From Ceratotherium simum simum (Eukaryota; Chordata; Mammalia; Perissodactyla; Rhinocerotidae): 64,000 nucleotides of DNA. Positions within the stretch are counted from its first letter, which is position 1. Every line of letters begins with the position of its first letter. The stretch covers positions 1,069,926 to 1,133,925 of the forward strand of contig NW_004454280.1 of NCBI RefSeq assembly GCF_000283155.1. Reading direction: 5' to 3'. The position numbers and the translations under genes were made by a program. Under the pieces are notes generated by a model. The model ran no database searches. It saw only the letters and a list, made by a program, of their open reading frames with translations, and was not told the origin of the DNA. Positions 20,330 to 30,062 of the stretch are shown piece by piece.

Positions 20330-21430
20330 GGGGGAATGGAGAGATAGACAGCTGATAGGTCAGGTGGTGATAGTGCTAAGGAGAAAAATAGAGCAGGGTT
20401 AGAGGCCAGGGAAGAATATTCCTGGCAGAGGGAAGAATATTCCTGGCTGAGGGAGCAGCAAGCATAAAGGTGGGAGTGGAACAGAAGAGGCCATTGGGGC
20501 TGGAGCAGAGTGGGAAGAAAGAGGCAGGAAAGGAGGGTAGAGAGGCAGTGGGGTGCCAGATCTTGGGGGTCCTGGTAATTCCACGTGGGTAAGGATGTTG
20601 TATTTTATCCTAAGTGTCAGTGTAGGATTTTGAGCAGGGAAGTCAGTAATCTTACTTAATTATAAACAGCTCACCCTACTGCTGTGTTGAGCGTAGACTC
20701 TGAGAAGCAAGAGTGGAAGCAGAGAGAGACTGTTGCAGTAATCCAGACAAGGTCACGGTGGTTTAGACCAAGGCAACAGAAGGGAAGATGGTGAGCACTG
20801 AGAAATGACTGGATTCTGGATATTCTTTGAAAGTGGATCCAATGAGATTTACTGATTGGATGAGCTGTGAGAGAGAAGGGTCAAGGTTGACTCCAAGGTT
20901 TTGGCCTGAGCAGCTGGAAGAAGGGAGTTGCCATTTACTGAGATGGGAAGGGCTGCATGGGGTGCAGATCTGGGGGGAAGACCAAGGGTTCCTTGCAGGA
21001 TAGGAGTTAGTGGTTCCTAGCAGGGTAGGTTAAGGTTAAGATGTGACTTTCAAGTGAAGATGGTGGGTAGGCAGTGCATATAGGAACCTGGAACTTAGGG
21101 GAGAGTCTGGGCTGGAGATATAAACGTATGAGTTAGTTATTAGAGTTCAGATGGTATTTTAAAACCACGAGACAGATTGAGCTCATTTTGAAAGCGAATG
21201 TTTGTAAAAAAGATAAGAAGTCAAAGAATTGATCCCTGGGGCCCTGCCATTAGTAAGGTTATGAGGACAGATCAGCAAAGATAGCAGAGAGGGGCAGATG
21301 GTGACGTGAGAGAAGATCCAAGAGAGAGAGTGGTTGTCCTAGAAGCCATGGGAAGAAAGTGTTTTGAGAGGGAGGGGTAATCTGCTGTGTTAATGAGATG
21401 TTGTTGGTAGGTCCCTGTCATGGGAGGAAA
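20330..21430 (-). mobile_element. L2 LINE, about 1.1 kb, antisense
   Basis: Long antisense stretch of L2 ORF2 and 3' region. Key blocks are gttgcagtaatccagacaag (the minus strand encodes a VQA..DYCN-type RT segment in related L2s), ttggcctgagcagctggaag, ttgccatttactgagatggg, gagagtctgggctggagata and gaagaaagtgttttgagagg. All frames are broken. It is the longest L2 in the window. Confidence 0.8.
20408..20449. repeat. 21-bp tandem duplication
   Basis: Two adjacent 21-bp units (20408-20428 and 20429-20449) share agggaagaatattcctggc. Each contains the palindrome gaatattc, which resembles a minimal heat-shock element (nGAAnnTTCn). It arose inside or at the edge of the L2. Confidence 0.9.
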
Positions 21431-22144
21431 GGCAGAGAGAGGCAGGGTGGCAGGTCCAGTGGTGGGACCCCACGGTGCTCTCTTCTGTCTCTCTTTTCTC
21501 GTTGAAATAAGCATCACAGGCTGCAGGTGAAAGGTAGGGAGGAGGTGTTGGAAGTTTAAGAGAGCAGAGAGGAGAGAAAGTAGACTCAGAGAGTGTGGCA
21601 ATTGTCAAGCAGCACAAAGGGCCCACTTGACCAGTGGCAACTCCAGAATTTCTGTATTTGAAGGACTTAAAGGCATAGATCTGGTCAGAAAGAGAGCTTG
21701 ACAATGAACCTGCAAAACACCCACATAGGGCTGAGAAACTTCAGTCATCATATCAGAGGAGAGGAGTGAAGGGGGAGAAAAGCAAGGCCAACCTCTTAGG
21801 ACTCCCCCAGGGTCGGTCTTACCTAAGTAGGGCGAGGGGAGAGAGAGCCTTCCAGGTGGGGTGAACCCTGCAGCTGAGAACCCAGCCCCCAAGCCATCCC
21901 TTCTGCCACTGTGTGCAGTCTGTGTGCAGTCACCAGATATGCAGCCAGTGGGGTGAGAAGGAAGGTGCAGGACTAGATAGGAGGGCACCAGGTGATATGG
22001 TTGCCTTGCCCCCTCATCTGTTAGGAAAGGAAACTTCTGTGACACCTTCTTCTTGCTCCCTCCCCTCTCACAGTACCAGGTCAGACATTTAGGCAGATCT
22101 TTCTAAGAGCGTAGCCTGTATCTCTAAAGTACCTTGGCTAATTA
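21431..22144. other. unique stretch, nothing firmly recognised
   Basis: May include further decayed L2. The 146-codon minus frame at 21605-22045 has no recognised domain. Confidence 0.4.
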
Positions 22145-22180
22145 GACACAGACACACACACACACGCACACACATACACA
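22145..22180. repeat. CA-rich microsatellite
   Basis: Interrupted CA run (acacagacacacacacacac, then cgcacacacatacaca). Confidence 0.9.
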
Positions 22181-22484
22181 AGTTCAAACGTCGAAGTAGT
22201 CATCTTGGGCCATGAACTTATTGTGAAGATGTTGCTATGGCACAAAATATTCCTGGAACTCCTTTCTGGGAAATCCAACTGAGCATGTGACACACTCTCT
22301 GACTGTTCTCTGTAGGGGTCACTCTTTGCATTTCAAGGGTAGATTTGATTTCTGGAAACAGCCTAAAGTCATTTAGAGCCAACTGTGATGATTAAAATTG
22401 GGGAGTAGAGTTTTTGTGGCCACTAACGAGGTTTGATACAGATAGAGTAAAAGTAGCTTTGTCTTGTTTAAAAGGGGACGATAC
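22181..22484. other. unique stretch, nothing recognised
   Basis: No gene or repeat seen. Confidence 0.35.
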
Positions 22485-22580
22485 TTCTTTTACAGGATTT
22501 GATAAGGTATAAGGTGTAAAGTGCCTGGTATAGTTTTTGATCCATAGCAGGCATTTCATAATTGGTAATTATTAATATTC
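22485..22580 (+). mobile_element. MIR 3' fragment
   Basis: Terminal MIR blocks: gtaaagtgcctggtatagtt, ccatagcaggcatttcataa and ggtaattattaat. Confidence 0.6.
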
Positions 22581-23411
22581 CTAAAACAGAGATCCTGAAA
22601 TGAATGCAAGTATCACTGAAATAAATGATTTGTCCCCCAAGCTGATGGCTTTGAAGGCACAGACTTTATCTAGAATGATAAATTTTGCTAAGTGTGTTAA
22701 AAAAGCAGATTCACAACTTTGTCATCTGTTAATCTCTTTATCAACCTTGGAAGTAGGACAGAGGGCTCCATACCAGAGGAAGGAACAGCTGGTGGAGATT
22801 GTGGAGAGAAGAACAATGCCAACCCCTCTGTCACCCCTTAGGACCACCAGTGTCTACGGGTGGTACCTGGTTACCCAGCACTAGATGTAGTGGGTCACCA
22901 GGTACCCAAGAGGACAAATGCGTTTCCCCTCCCCCACTGCCACCCTCAAGACCTCTCTGCTGGTTTGCTGACTCCAGGGAAAAACTCCAGGATGAGAAAT
23001 TCTTGTCTCTGGCTTAAACTTTCAATCTTTCAGTACACGGACAAATCATCAGGAAGAAGATAGTGTGAGAGTAGTTGATAGCTTTGTGTGAAGAGGGCTA
23101 CTAACTCCTTTCCTGAGACCAGGTCTTGATAGTGGGAGAGCAGAGACAGCAGAAGAGCCACAGGCGTTTCTGCAAAAGGAGAGGGGAGGAGGTGTCACAG
23201 GAAGTTAGAGTGCTGAAGGTGCTGAAGGGGCACATGAGGGAGCTTCCAGGTCAGGACTGTGCATGGTGAAGGCTCCCAGTGCCACTTTGTGCCACGGGGA
23301 GCAAAGAAAGACCTAGCCCTAGTATGGACTCTGCTCTAGCCAGGCCAGCGACTTTGCTCCCTCTCTGGGCCTTAGTTTTCCATGAAAGAAAATGGTAGCT
23401 TGGGGCTATGT
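22581..23411. other. unique stretch, no gene seen
   Basis: The 94-codon frame at 22600-22884 has AT-rich N-terminal codons but no recognised family and no splice context that I can defend. A partial MIR-like block lies at 23330-23400 (tctctgggccttagttttcc). Confidence 0.35.
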
Positions 23412-23544
23412 CAGCGTTTCCTAGACTTTTTGTTTTTTAACCTTGATCTGCTGTAAGAAATATATTTTACATTGAGACGCAGTATATGTATTCATATAGT
23501 ATGTGTATGTATGGATGGAGACATATATATATATATATGTATGT

Positions 23545-24106
23545 TGTAAGGTTAATTTTTTATGTCAAATTGACTGGTCATAGGGTACCCAGATTAAACC
23601 TTATTTCTAGGTGTATCTGCGAGGGTGTTTCTAGATGTGTCTGAAAGGATATTTCTGGATGAGATTAGCATTTGAATCAGCGGACTCAGTAAAGTAAATT
23701 GCCCTTCCCAATGTGCCACGTAATCCATTGAGGGCCTGAATAGAACAGAAGGCAGAGGAAAGAGGAATTCACCTCTTTTTTCTCCTCACTGCTTGAGCTG
23801 GGACATCCATCTCATCTTCTTCTGACCCCAGACTGATGTTAACACCATTGGCTTCCCTGGTTCTCAGGCCTTTGGACTCAGACTGATTATACCACCAGCT
23901 GCCCTGAGGCGGCAGATAGCAGATCTTGGGACTTCTCAGCCTCCATTATTGCATGAACCAATTCCTCATAATAAATCACTCTCTCTGTCTCTAATATATG
24001 TATATGTGTATGTATATGTATATGTATGTGTATATGTGTATATGTATGTGTATGTGTATGTATATCTCCTATTGTTTTGTTCCTCTGGAGAACCCTGACT
24101 AATACA
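23545..24106 (+). mobile_element. LTR-type interspersed repeat (copy 1 of 2)
   Basis: Starts ggttaattttttatgtcaaa, continues through gggtacccagattaaacc, gaggtgtttct-like blocks, aattgcccttcccaatgtg, gagggcctgaatagaacaga and gcctccattattgcatgaac, and ends ctggagaaccctgactaata. A second diverged copy lies at 44189-44559. Ends resemble TG...CA, consistent with a solo LTR. Family name not recalled. Confidence 0.6.
23994..24066. repeat. TA/TG/TATG microsatellite
   Basis: Mixed tatatg/tgtatg repeat of about 70 bp inside the LTR, just before its tcctattgttttgttcctct end. It has expanded relative to the second copy, which lacks it. Confidence 0.9.
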
Positions 24107-24547
24107 CACACATATACATTTGTGTATATATACTTATGTGCACATTTATCTATTTCTACCATCTATCTATATATCTATTGATCTAACTATCTATGTATCT
24201 ATCCAACTGGACAAAATTTCAAGACTTGCAGTTTGAAAGACATGAGAGTAGGTGGTTGATACTGCCCTTTCCAATTCTGCTATTTTAAGCTTATTTCTAT
24301 GCCAATCCTTGGTTGATGGGTAGAACATGCAGTTAAAGGTTTCAGGGATCTGTCCATATAGAGCCTTAGCACAGGGCGCAGCTCATTTAACTGTCCTGTG
24401 ACTGTTGGCTGTCACTTTTCCTCTCAGTGCCTGGTTTGGCTCAGCACCTTGGGCCCTCTTCACGACTCCCCCTTAGGGTTTTCACTACAGGTACTTCTCA
24501 TTTCGTGCTGTGTCCTGTAATTTGTGATTGTGAGACCATTTCTTTTT

Positions 24548-25210
24548 TCCCCCAGCTTTATTGAGGTATAATTTAGAAAGAAAAATTGTAATATGTTTAA
24601 AGTGTACAACGTGATGATCTGATATATGTGTACACTGTGAAATGATTCCCATAATCAAGTTAATTAACACATCCATCACTTTGCATAGTTACTTTTTATT
24701 TTTTGGTGAGAATGCTTAAGATCTACTCTCTTCACAAATTTCAAGTATACAATGCAGTATTGTTAACTATAGTCACCATGCTATACATTAGATCTTCAGA
24801 ACCTATTCATCTTATAACTGGAAGTTCGTATGCTTTTGCCAAACTCTCCCCATTTCCCTACCCACCAGCCCCTGGTAACCACCATTCTGCTCTGTTTCTA
24901 TGAGTTCAGCTTTTTTTAGACTCCACATATAAGTGATACCATACAGTATTTGTCTTTCTCTGTCTGACTTATTTCACTTAGCGTGATGCCCGTCAGTTTC
25001 ATCCATGTTGTTGCAAATGGCAGGATTTCCTTATTTTTTAAGGCTGAGTACTATTCCCATATACACATATACATATATCAATCACATTTTCTTCATTCAT
25101 TCATCTGTTGATGGAGACTTAGGTTGTTTCTTTATCTTGGCTATTGTGAATAATGCTGCAATGAACATGGGAGTACAGATATTTGAGATCATTTCTTTAG
25201 AGCTTTATCT
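24548..25210 (-). mobile_element. L1M LINE 3' end, antisense
   Basis: Starts with antisense 3'UTR agctttattgaggtataatt, aaagtgtacaacgtgatgat and tcaagttaattaacacatcc. It proceeds to the ORF2 end with ccatgttgttgcaaatggca, aaggctgagtactattccc, catctgttgatggagactta and attgtgaataatgctgcaat. Same ORF2 region as the L1 at 16 kb but more diverged. Frames broken. Confidence 0.9.
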
Positions 25211-25984
25211 GTAGGAATTCTTTGACGTCTAAGTTTGAATTATATTCCTCCCGCGGGTCTGTGTGTTTGCTTTTTTCAAGAAAAATCACTTTAAAATCAC
25301 TTTTTTTATTGTGGTGTCATACAGCTGGTACAAGTTTCAGCCCCAAATCCACATGAGAGATGTTTTTTGATGAGGAATTATCCAGGGAGACTCTACCCAG
25401 GGCAGAGACAGGCAGGTGTCTCCACCATCTCTAGGTGTGGGGTGGGTTTATTTAGGGTGTAGAAGTGTCCTGGCTTTGTGATGGTGTCTCTCATCTGCCT
25501 CCCATTCTTCCTGAGCCCAGATCTTGTCTCTTGAGCAACTTCCCTTCATGTTGATCCATTAAAACCCAAGTTCCAGGTCAAGAAGTGTCATCCGATCACA
25601 CCTCAACCCACCCTAGGGGGCACTCACCTCTTGAGATTGGGCTTTCTCATGGTTTTTGGCCTTAGAGGATTTTTCTTTTTCTTTCCGCCCAGCTCAGCTA
25701 TGACTTTATGCAATTAATTTATTTTTATTCATCATGCTTATGGTATTCTTCCCTGGGAGAATTTTCTGAACATCTAGACTGTCATGTTACCTGGAATGAA
25801 AGGTCCCACTGGTACTTCTCAACAGAGAAATGCTGTACCACAGAGACCACTCTCTTACAACAGGAAAAAAAGGATGCAAATCTGGGGTTTGGGAAGCACC
25901 ACCTCCACAAGGCTGGGTGGCGAAGATCTTCCTTTGGGGTATGACAGATAGGGGAGTAAATTGGGCAACTTGACGTGGCACCTT
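25211..25984. other. unique stretch, no gene seen
   Basis: Overlapping 64-78-codon frames at 25708-26018 lie on both strands and are not supported. A CTCF-like motif occurs at 25610. Confidence 0.4.
25610..25624 (+). promoter_or_regulatory. CTCF-like motif, forward
   Basis: ACCCTAGGGGGCACT matches the CTCF core at 13 of 15 positions, in unique sequence. Confidence 0.35.
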
Positions 25985-26212
25985 GATTTAGAGTGCAGCT
26001 GCTTGAGTTCCCTGTCACTTATTAACTGTGACAGTTAACTCTGACACTCACTGTGTGACTTTGGGGTGACAGCTTAACCTCTGCAGCCCCATCTTTACAG
26101 TGGAGACCATATCTGTACCACCAGATAGGGCTTTTGGAAGATGAGATGCGCTAAGTGCCTACCACGGTGCCTGGTACGTCCCAAATGCTCAATAAACGTC
26201 AGCTGTTATGGT
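25985..26212 (+). mobile_element. MIR SINE
   Basis: Plus-strand MIR with an ordered 3' half: ctcactgtgtgactttgggg, ttaacctctgcagccccat, ctaagtgcctaccacggtgc, cctggtacgtcccaaatgct and caataaacgtcagctgttat. Confidence 0.8.
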
Positions 26213-26289
26213 GTCACTTCTTTTCTTCCTTGGCTGCCTTGAAGCCATAGGATTTCCCGTCATCTGGAAAGGCTGTAGTCTCTGAGGTG

Positions 26290-26445
26290 GGTGTCGGGAA
26301 CCTGGGTCACTGTCTAGCTGTGCGAATTGGGGCTTGTCACTCCATCTCGCGATTGCTAGTCTCTCCTATGTAAATGTTTTCCTCGTTTGTGAAATAAGCA
26401 GGGGGACTAACTGATTTCTAAGGATCTTCTCACCCTCACAGTCTG
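26290..26445 (+). mobile_element. MIR-related fragment
   Basis: acctgggtcactgtctagct, ttgtcactccatctcgc and cgtttgtgaaataagcag blocks, then a tttctaaggatcttctca end. Diverged. Confidence 0.5.
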
Positions 26446-26499
26446 TGCTTCTAGTAAGAGTGGTGTGAAAAGCAAAATGTACCCCTCAAAACACAGCAT

Positions 26500-26830
26500 A
26501 TTTCCAGGCAGTCCTCAGCATATTAATAGACTGTACTTCCAGGAGCAGATCTGTAAAAGTTGGATCTTTGGAATTTGGCACATATTTGCCCATAGGAGTA
26601 GATTTTAAGTGCTGGTTAGCTTCCAGGGATAGCTCATAAAACCCAGCTGAATCCATAATGAATCAGAAACACTGTGCATTTGCATTGGAAATGGTAGAAA
26701 ACAATACTATCACAATACTAGTAATTAAACAAAACAGAAAAACAATTCCATTGAATGAGAACTCATTTTTTATTTATTTGGAATTCTGGCGCTTGAGGGA
26801 AGCAGGTTAATTGAGAACAGTCGGAGATCT
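26500..26830. promoter_or_regulatory. candidate conserved non-coding element
   Basis: Unique AT-rich DNA rich in transcription-factor-like cores: ccataatgaatc near 26653, a perfect octamer ATTTGCAT at 26678-26685, ctagtaattaaac near 26718, and gcaggttaattgag near 26803. No repeat family recognised. The younger ERE lies just downstream. Function inferred. Confidence 0.35.
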
Positions 26831-26951
26831 ACAGAGGTGTGTCGGGGGAGAGTCTGCAAGGGTTCTTCTGGGCTCTCTCAAGGGACTTAGACTGAGGCTG
26901 ATGGCATAAGTTCTTTAAATGTCTGATTTTGGTTAAAAATTCAAGGATTCC

Positions 26952-27206
26952 AGGGGCTGGCCTGGTGGCGCAAGTGGTTAAGTGAGCGCGCTCCGCTGCG
27001 GCGGCCCTGGGTTTGCTGGTTCGGATCCGGCGAACCGACGTACTGCTTGTCAGGCCATGCTGTGGCAGCGTCCCATATAAAGCAGAGGAAGATGGGCATG
27101 GATGTTAGCCCAGGGCCAGTCTTCCTCAGCCAAAAAAAAAAAAAAAAACAGGAGGATTGGCAGACGTTAGCACAGGGCTGACCTTCCTCACAGAAAAAAA
27201 AAAAAA
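26952..27206 (+). mobile_element. ERE SINE, sense copy with target duplication
   Basis: The only plus-strand ERE. It starts ggggctggcctggtggc with a Pol III A-box-like TGGCGCAAGTGG and a B-box GGTTCGGATCC (27018-27028). Two A-rich stretches follow, one between gaag/gcag modules (27134-27149) and one at the tail. The 13-bp word attcaaggattcc flanks it exactly (26939-26951 and 27207-27219), so the insertion is comparatively recent. Its head differs in the middle part from the minus-strand EREs, indicating a different subfamily. Confidence 0.95.
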
Positions 27207-27465
27207 ATTCAAGGATTCCTTCTATACCACTTTATCTTTTGCTTGGGATAGCATTGACCTAAGTCCTTCTCTCCTAACAGACCTTTGGGTTTACCAACAG
27301 AACTCTTTGGGTTTACCAATGGAAAGTGGAGATGGAGAGAGAAGAAAGGAAACTAGGAGACAAGAGGCAAGAATTACTCCGGCATCACAAGCTGGTGCCC
27401 CTCAGGCATGTTTTGTTGGGTCTATGCCATGCTAGCCTACATAGCAATTATTTTTATATTTTTAA

Positions 27466-27705
27466 AAATTTTATTATATTTTCCCATCTTTATTGAGTAT
27501 GATTGACAAATAAAAATCGTATATATTTAAGGTGTATGACGATGTTTTGGTTTGGTATACATTGTAAAATAATCCCCACAATCAAGCTAATTAACATATT
27601 CATCAGCTGGCATGGTTATCTTTTTTTTTTGTGGTGAGAAACTTAAGATCTAGCTTCTTAGCAAATTTCAACTATACAATGTAGTTTCTACACAGCATTT
27701 CAAAG
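27466..27705 (-). mobile_element. L1M 3'UTR fragment, antisense
   Basis: Antisense L1M 3'UTR blocks: atctttattgagtatgattg, taaggtgtatgacgatgttt, aatccccacaatcaagctaa and tggtgagaaacttaagatct. Homologous to 24548-24730. Confidence 0.85.
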
Positions 27706-28544
27706 CTTTAAAAAATTATCTGCCAGGATATTAAAATGTCATTAAAAAATATCCAGATTTCTGGCTATGGGAAGCCCTAGCAACCTGGCCCTGTGGCACT
27801 AAACTACCACAGGGTAATGGTAGGCTGGTGTTGACCGGACCAGGTCCTCTTCATTTAATGAAAATATTTTCTGTTTGGCCCCTGTAGGAATTTGAATTTG
27901 AAAACCCCAAGTGATGTAATTTAATAAGAGGAAGAGGATTAAAAAGAATGTGAGTGTGATTGCATGAAAGAGAAGATCTGAGTCAACTAAAAGAAGTAAT
28001 AAAAGACAAAGAGAAAAGGGAGGCGGGTGGTACATCATCACTGAAAGCCAGGTGGAGGGCCAGGGAAAGGGGCTCAGGCCAGACAGTTCCTCCTGTGGCC
28101 ACCAGTTGCCTTCACAGCCCCAGCACAGCTTCGTTGCTATTTGAGGGGACTTCCAGATGCTGGCAGAGGCAGTATGCAAATGTTCAATATATTTCTATGT
28201 ATACGAGGTTTCCAAGTTAAGAATCAGGATTTCCAGACTTGGCTGGCTATGACTATCCTCTGAGCCAAATCCTGGGGTCCCCAAAGTAAAGGATGTGCCT
28301 ATATTTCTGACATAAGGGCAATTAGGCTGTGTTGCTGGCACTCTCTTGATCACTAGGGTGGACTTGTCTGACCTCGATGAAAGGGTGGGGTACCCTCCAC
28401 CCTCACTGTTCCAGGTGAGACTGTCCATAAGCTCTGTGCTGGTCACAGGTGGAGGACTGCCTCCCTCTACCCAGGTCACCATTAGATGCTCCCTCTCCCT
28501 GTGTCGTGTGGTAGTTTCCAAGTTGCTACAGCAGACCATACTCC
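27706..28544. other. unique stretch, no gene seen
   Basis: Minus frames of 126 and 140 codons (27799-28179, 28195-28617) have no recognised domain, and the second runs into a DNA transposon. A perfect octamer ATGCAAAT lies at 28174-28181. Confidence 0.35.
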
Positions 28545-28671
28545 TCTGGAGCATCGTTCTCAAGTTTTGGAGTGCACCAGTTCCCCCTGGGGAGCTTATT
28601 AACCTGCTGGGGTCCATCCCAAACGTAATGAAACAGACTTTCAGGGTGTGGGGCTTAGGAATCTTACTTTA

Positions 28672-28922
28672 TTTTTATTTTTATTTTTTTTAAATTTTTT
28701 ATTTATTTCTTTCTTTTTCCCCAAAGCCCCGGTAGATAGTTGTATGTCATAGTTGCACATCCTTCTAGTTGCTGTATGTGGGACGCGGCCTCAGCATGGC
28801 CGGAGAAGCAGTGCGTCGGTGCGCGCCCGGGATCGGAAGGCGTCGGTGCGCGCCCGGGATCGGAACCCGGGCCGCCAGCAGCGGAGCGCACGCGCTAAAC
28901 CGCTAAGCCACGGGGCCGGCCC
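28672..28922 (-). mobile_element. ERE SINE, antisense, with 15-bp target duplication
   Basis: T-rich left end, ccccggtagatagttgtatg, gctgtatgtgggacgcgg, and a well-kept CpG-rich tRNA-like head ending ccacggggccggcc. The 15-bp word aggaatcttacttta is repeated exactly at 28657-28671 and 28923-28937. It carries an extra internal duplication (28813-28866). The many intact CpGs suggest a young copy. Confidence 0.95.
28813..28866. repeat. 27-bp duplication within the ERE head
   Basis: Two adjacent 27-bp units, 28813-28839 and 28840-28866, both reading gcgtcggtgcgcgcccggga then tcggaa. The other EREs in this window have only one copy, so the duplication is specific to this insertion or its source. 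Confidence 0.95.
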
Positions 28923-29029
28923 AGGAATCTTACTTTAAAACAAGCAGCCCATGGGAGCTTCTGACCTGGGGATCCTTAGCCTGAGTTTGGGAAACATCAC
29001 TCTGGAGACTGGCTGAAAGAAGTTTGGAT

Positions 29030-29200
29030 TATGGGTTCATGATAGCCAGTAGCACATAGCGTGGGGACTAGTTACAGCTTGGGCAAATCCCTTTCCTCAG
29101 TTTTCCTGTCTGCAAAATACGAATGTAAAAATATTTTATGCAAATATATTTTATTTGGATGGGCTCGTCTCTGGGTTCTCTCCCAGCTCTGTAAGCTGGA
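29030..29200 (+). mobile_element. MIR-family fragment
   Basis: Blocks tggggactagttacagcttg, gggcaaatccctttcctcag and tgtctgcaaaatacgaatg, ending near tctcccagctctgtaagc. An octamer ATGCAAAT lies at 29138-29145. Confidence 0.5.
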
Positions 29201-29616
29201 CTTGACAGCTTAGCCTCAGTTTGGATGACTCCCTAGTTGTGCATATTCATTTCTCCTCTACTCAGGTCTGCTTTTCAGAAGGCCATGCGGCTATAGCTGG
29301 TCACCTGGGGCCTCAGAGGGCTACTTTCCACTGCTCCTGGACCACATGTACCCCCAGCCCTGTCTACAGATGCTGGGGAAGGGCCAAGAGAGGAGGCTTC
29401 TTGGCACCAGGAAGAGTCTGCTTCTTAGCCTTCCTGGATTCTGACAGCCTTTCTCCTGTAGAAGCATGTGCTACAAGCCTCTGGGGCAGAAGAAAGCTGT
29501 GTCCAAGATGTGTAGCATCCAAGACCCCGCAGGGGATGTCCTGGGGTGAACAACATGCAGCTCTTTGTGGGTTTCTATGTTCCTATGCCCCAGAGCTTGC
29601 CTCCAGCTCATGGTAT
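29201..29616. other. unique stretch with an unsupported 137-codon frame
   Basis: The plus-strand frame at 29221-29634 has no recognised domain and ends inside the adjacent LTR. Confidence 0.35.
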
Positions 29617-29660
29617 GGAGGTGTTATGGACTGAATACCTGGTATGGGCTGGAGTCATGG

Positions 29661-29687
29661 TTTGAGGGAGACTGTGTCTCCCTCAAA
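29661..29687. repeat. perfect 11-bp inverted repeat in the LTR
   Basis: tttgagggaga (29661-29671) is followed by a 5-base loop and its exact reverse complement tctccctcaaa (29677-29687). The right arm is normal LTR sequence, while the left arm lies within about 35 bp of sequence absent from the other LTRs here. Confidence 0.9.
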
Positions 29688-29831
29688 TTTATATTGAAAC
29701 CCTAACCCTCATTGTGACTGTATTTGGAGATGGGGCCTTTAAGGAGGTAATTAAGGTTAAATGAGGTCATAAGTGTAGGGCCCTGATCTGACAGAGCTGG
29801 TGTCTTATATGAAGAGGAAGAGGCACTAGAG

Positions 29832-29855
29832 CTCTCTCTCTCTCTCTCTCTCTCT
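29832..29855. repeat. (CT)12 microsatellite within the LTR
   Basis: Uninterrupted CT run at the position where MLT1/MST-type LTRs carry a ctctctct tract. Confidence 0.9.
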
Positions 29856-30062
29856 GAGTGAGCACAGAGGAAAGGCCAGGTGAGAACACAGAAGGTGGCT
29901 GTCTGTAAGCCAGGAAGAGAGGCCTCACCAGGAACCAACCCTGCTGACACTTTGATCTCAGACTTCTAGCCTCCAGCACTATGAAAAAATAAATGTCTAT
30001 TGTGTCATCCACCCAGTCTATGATATTTTGTTACAGTAGCCTGAGATGACTAGGACATGAGG

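Larger units (their letters stand above)
23412..24244. mobile_element. hAT-like DNA transposon split by an LTR
   Basis: Left end cagcgtttcctagactttt and right end gcagtttgaaagacatg form degenerate inverted ends. The inner sequence taagaaatatattttacatt and a ctatctat-type microsatellite flank are typical of a common non-autonomous hAT family. A 560-bp LTR occupies the middle. Subfamily not assigned. Confidence 0.5.
28545..29010 (+). mobile_element. MER5-like hAT element split by an ERE
   Basis: Left part: cgttctcaagttttggagtg, ccctggggagcttattaacc, and a tcttactt block. The right part continues after the ERE with aacaagcagcccatgggagc and gtttgggaaacatcactctg. Order fits MER5-type non-autonomous elements but divergence is high. 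Confidence 0.55.
29622..30057 (+). mobile_element. MaLR (MLT1-type) solo LTR
   Basis: Starts tgttatggactgaat, then after an insertion follows gaaaccctaaccctcattgt, ttggagatggggcctttaag, gtcttatatgaagagg, ggaaccaaccctgctgacac and tagcctccagcactatg, to tgactaggaca. Flanked by ggagg (29617-29621) and tgagg (30058-30062), a 5-bp duplication with one change. Contains a (CT)n run normal for this LTR. Non-coding. Confidence 0.9.

Noticed and set aside
26964..27028. Possible tRNA gene from A- and B-box-like sequences
   Set aside because: These are the Pol III promoter boxes of the tRNA-derived ERE SINE; no cloverleaf-compatible tRNA body.
28790..28920. CpG island
   Set aside because: The CpG cluster is confined to the head of a young ERE SINE.
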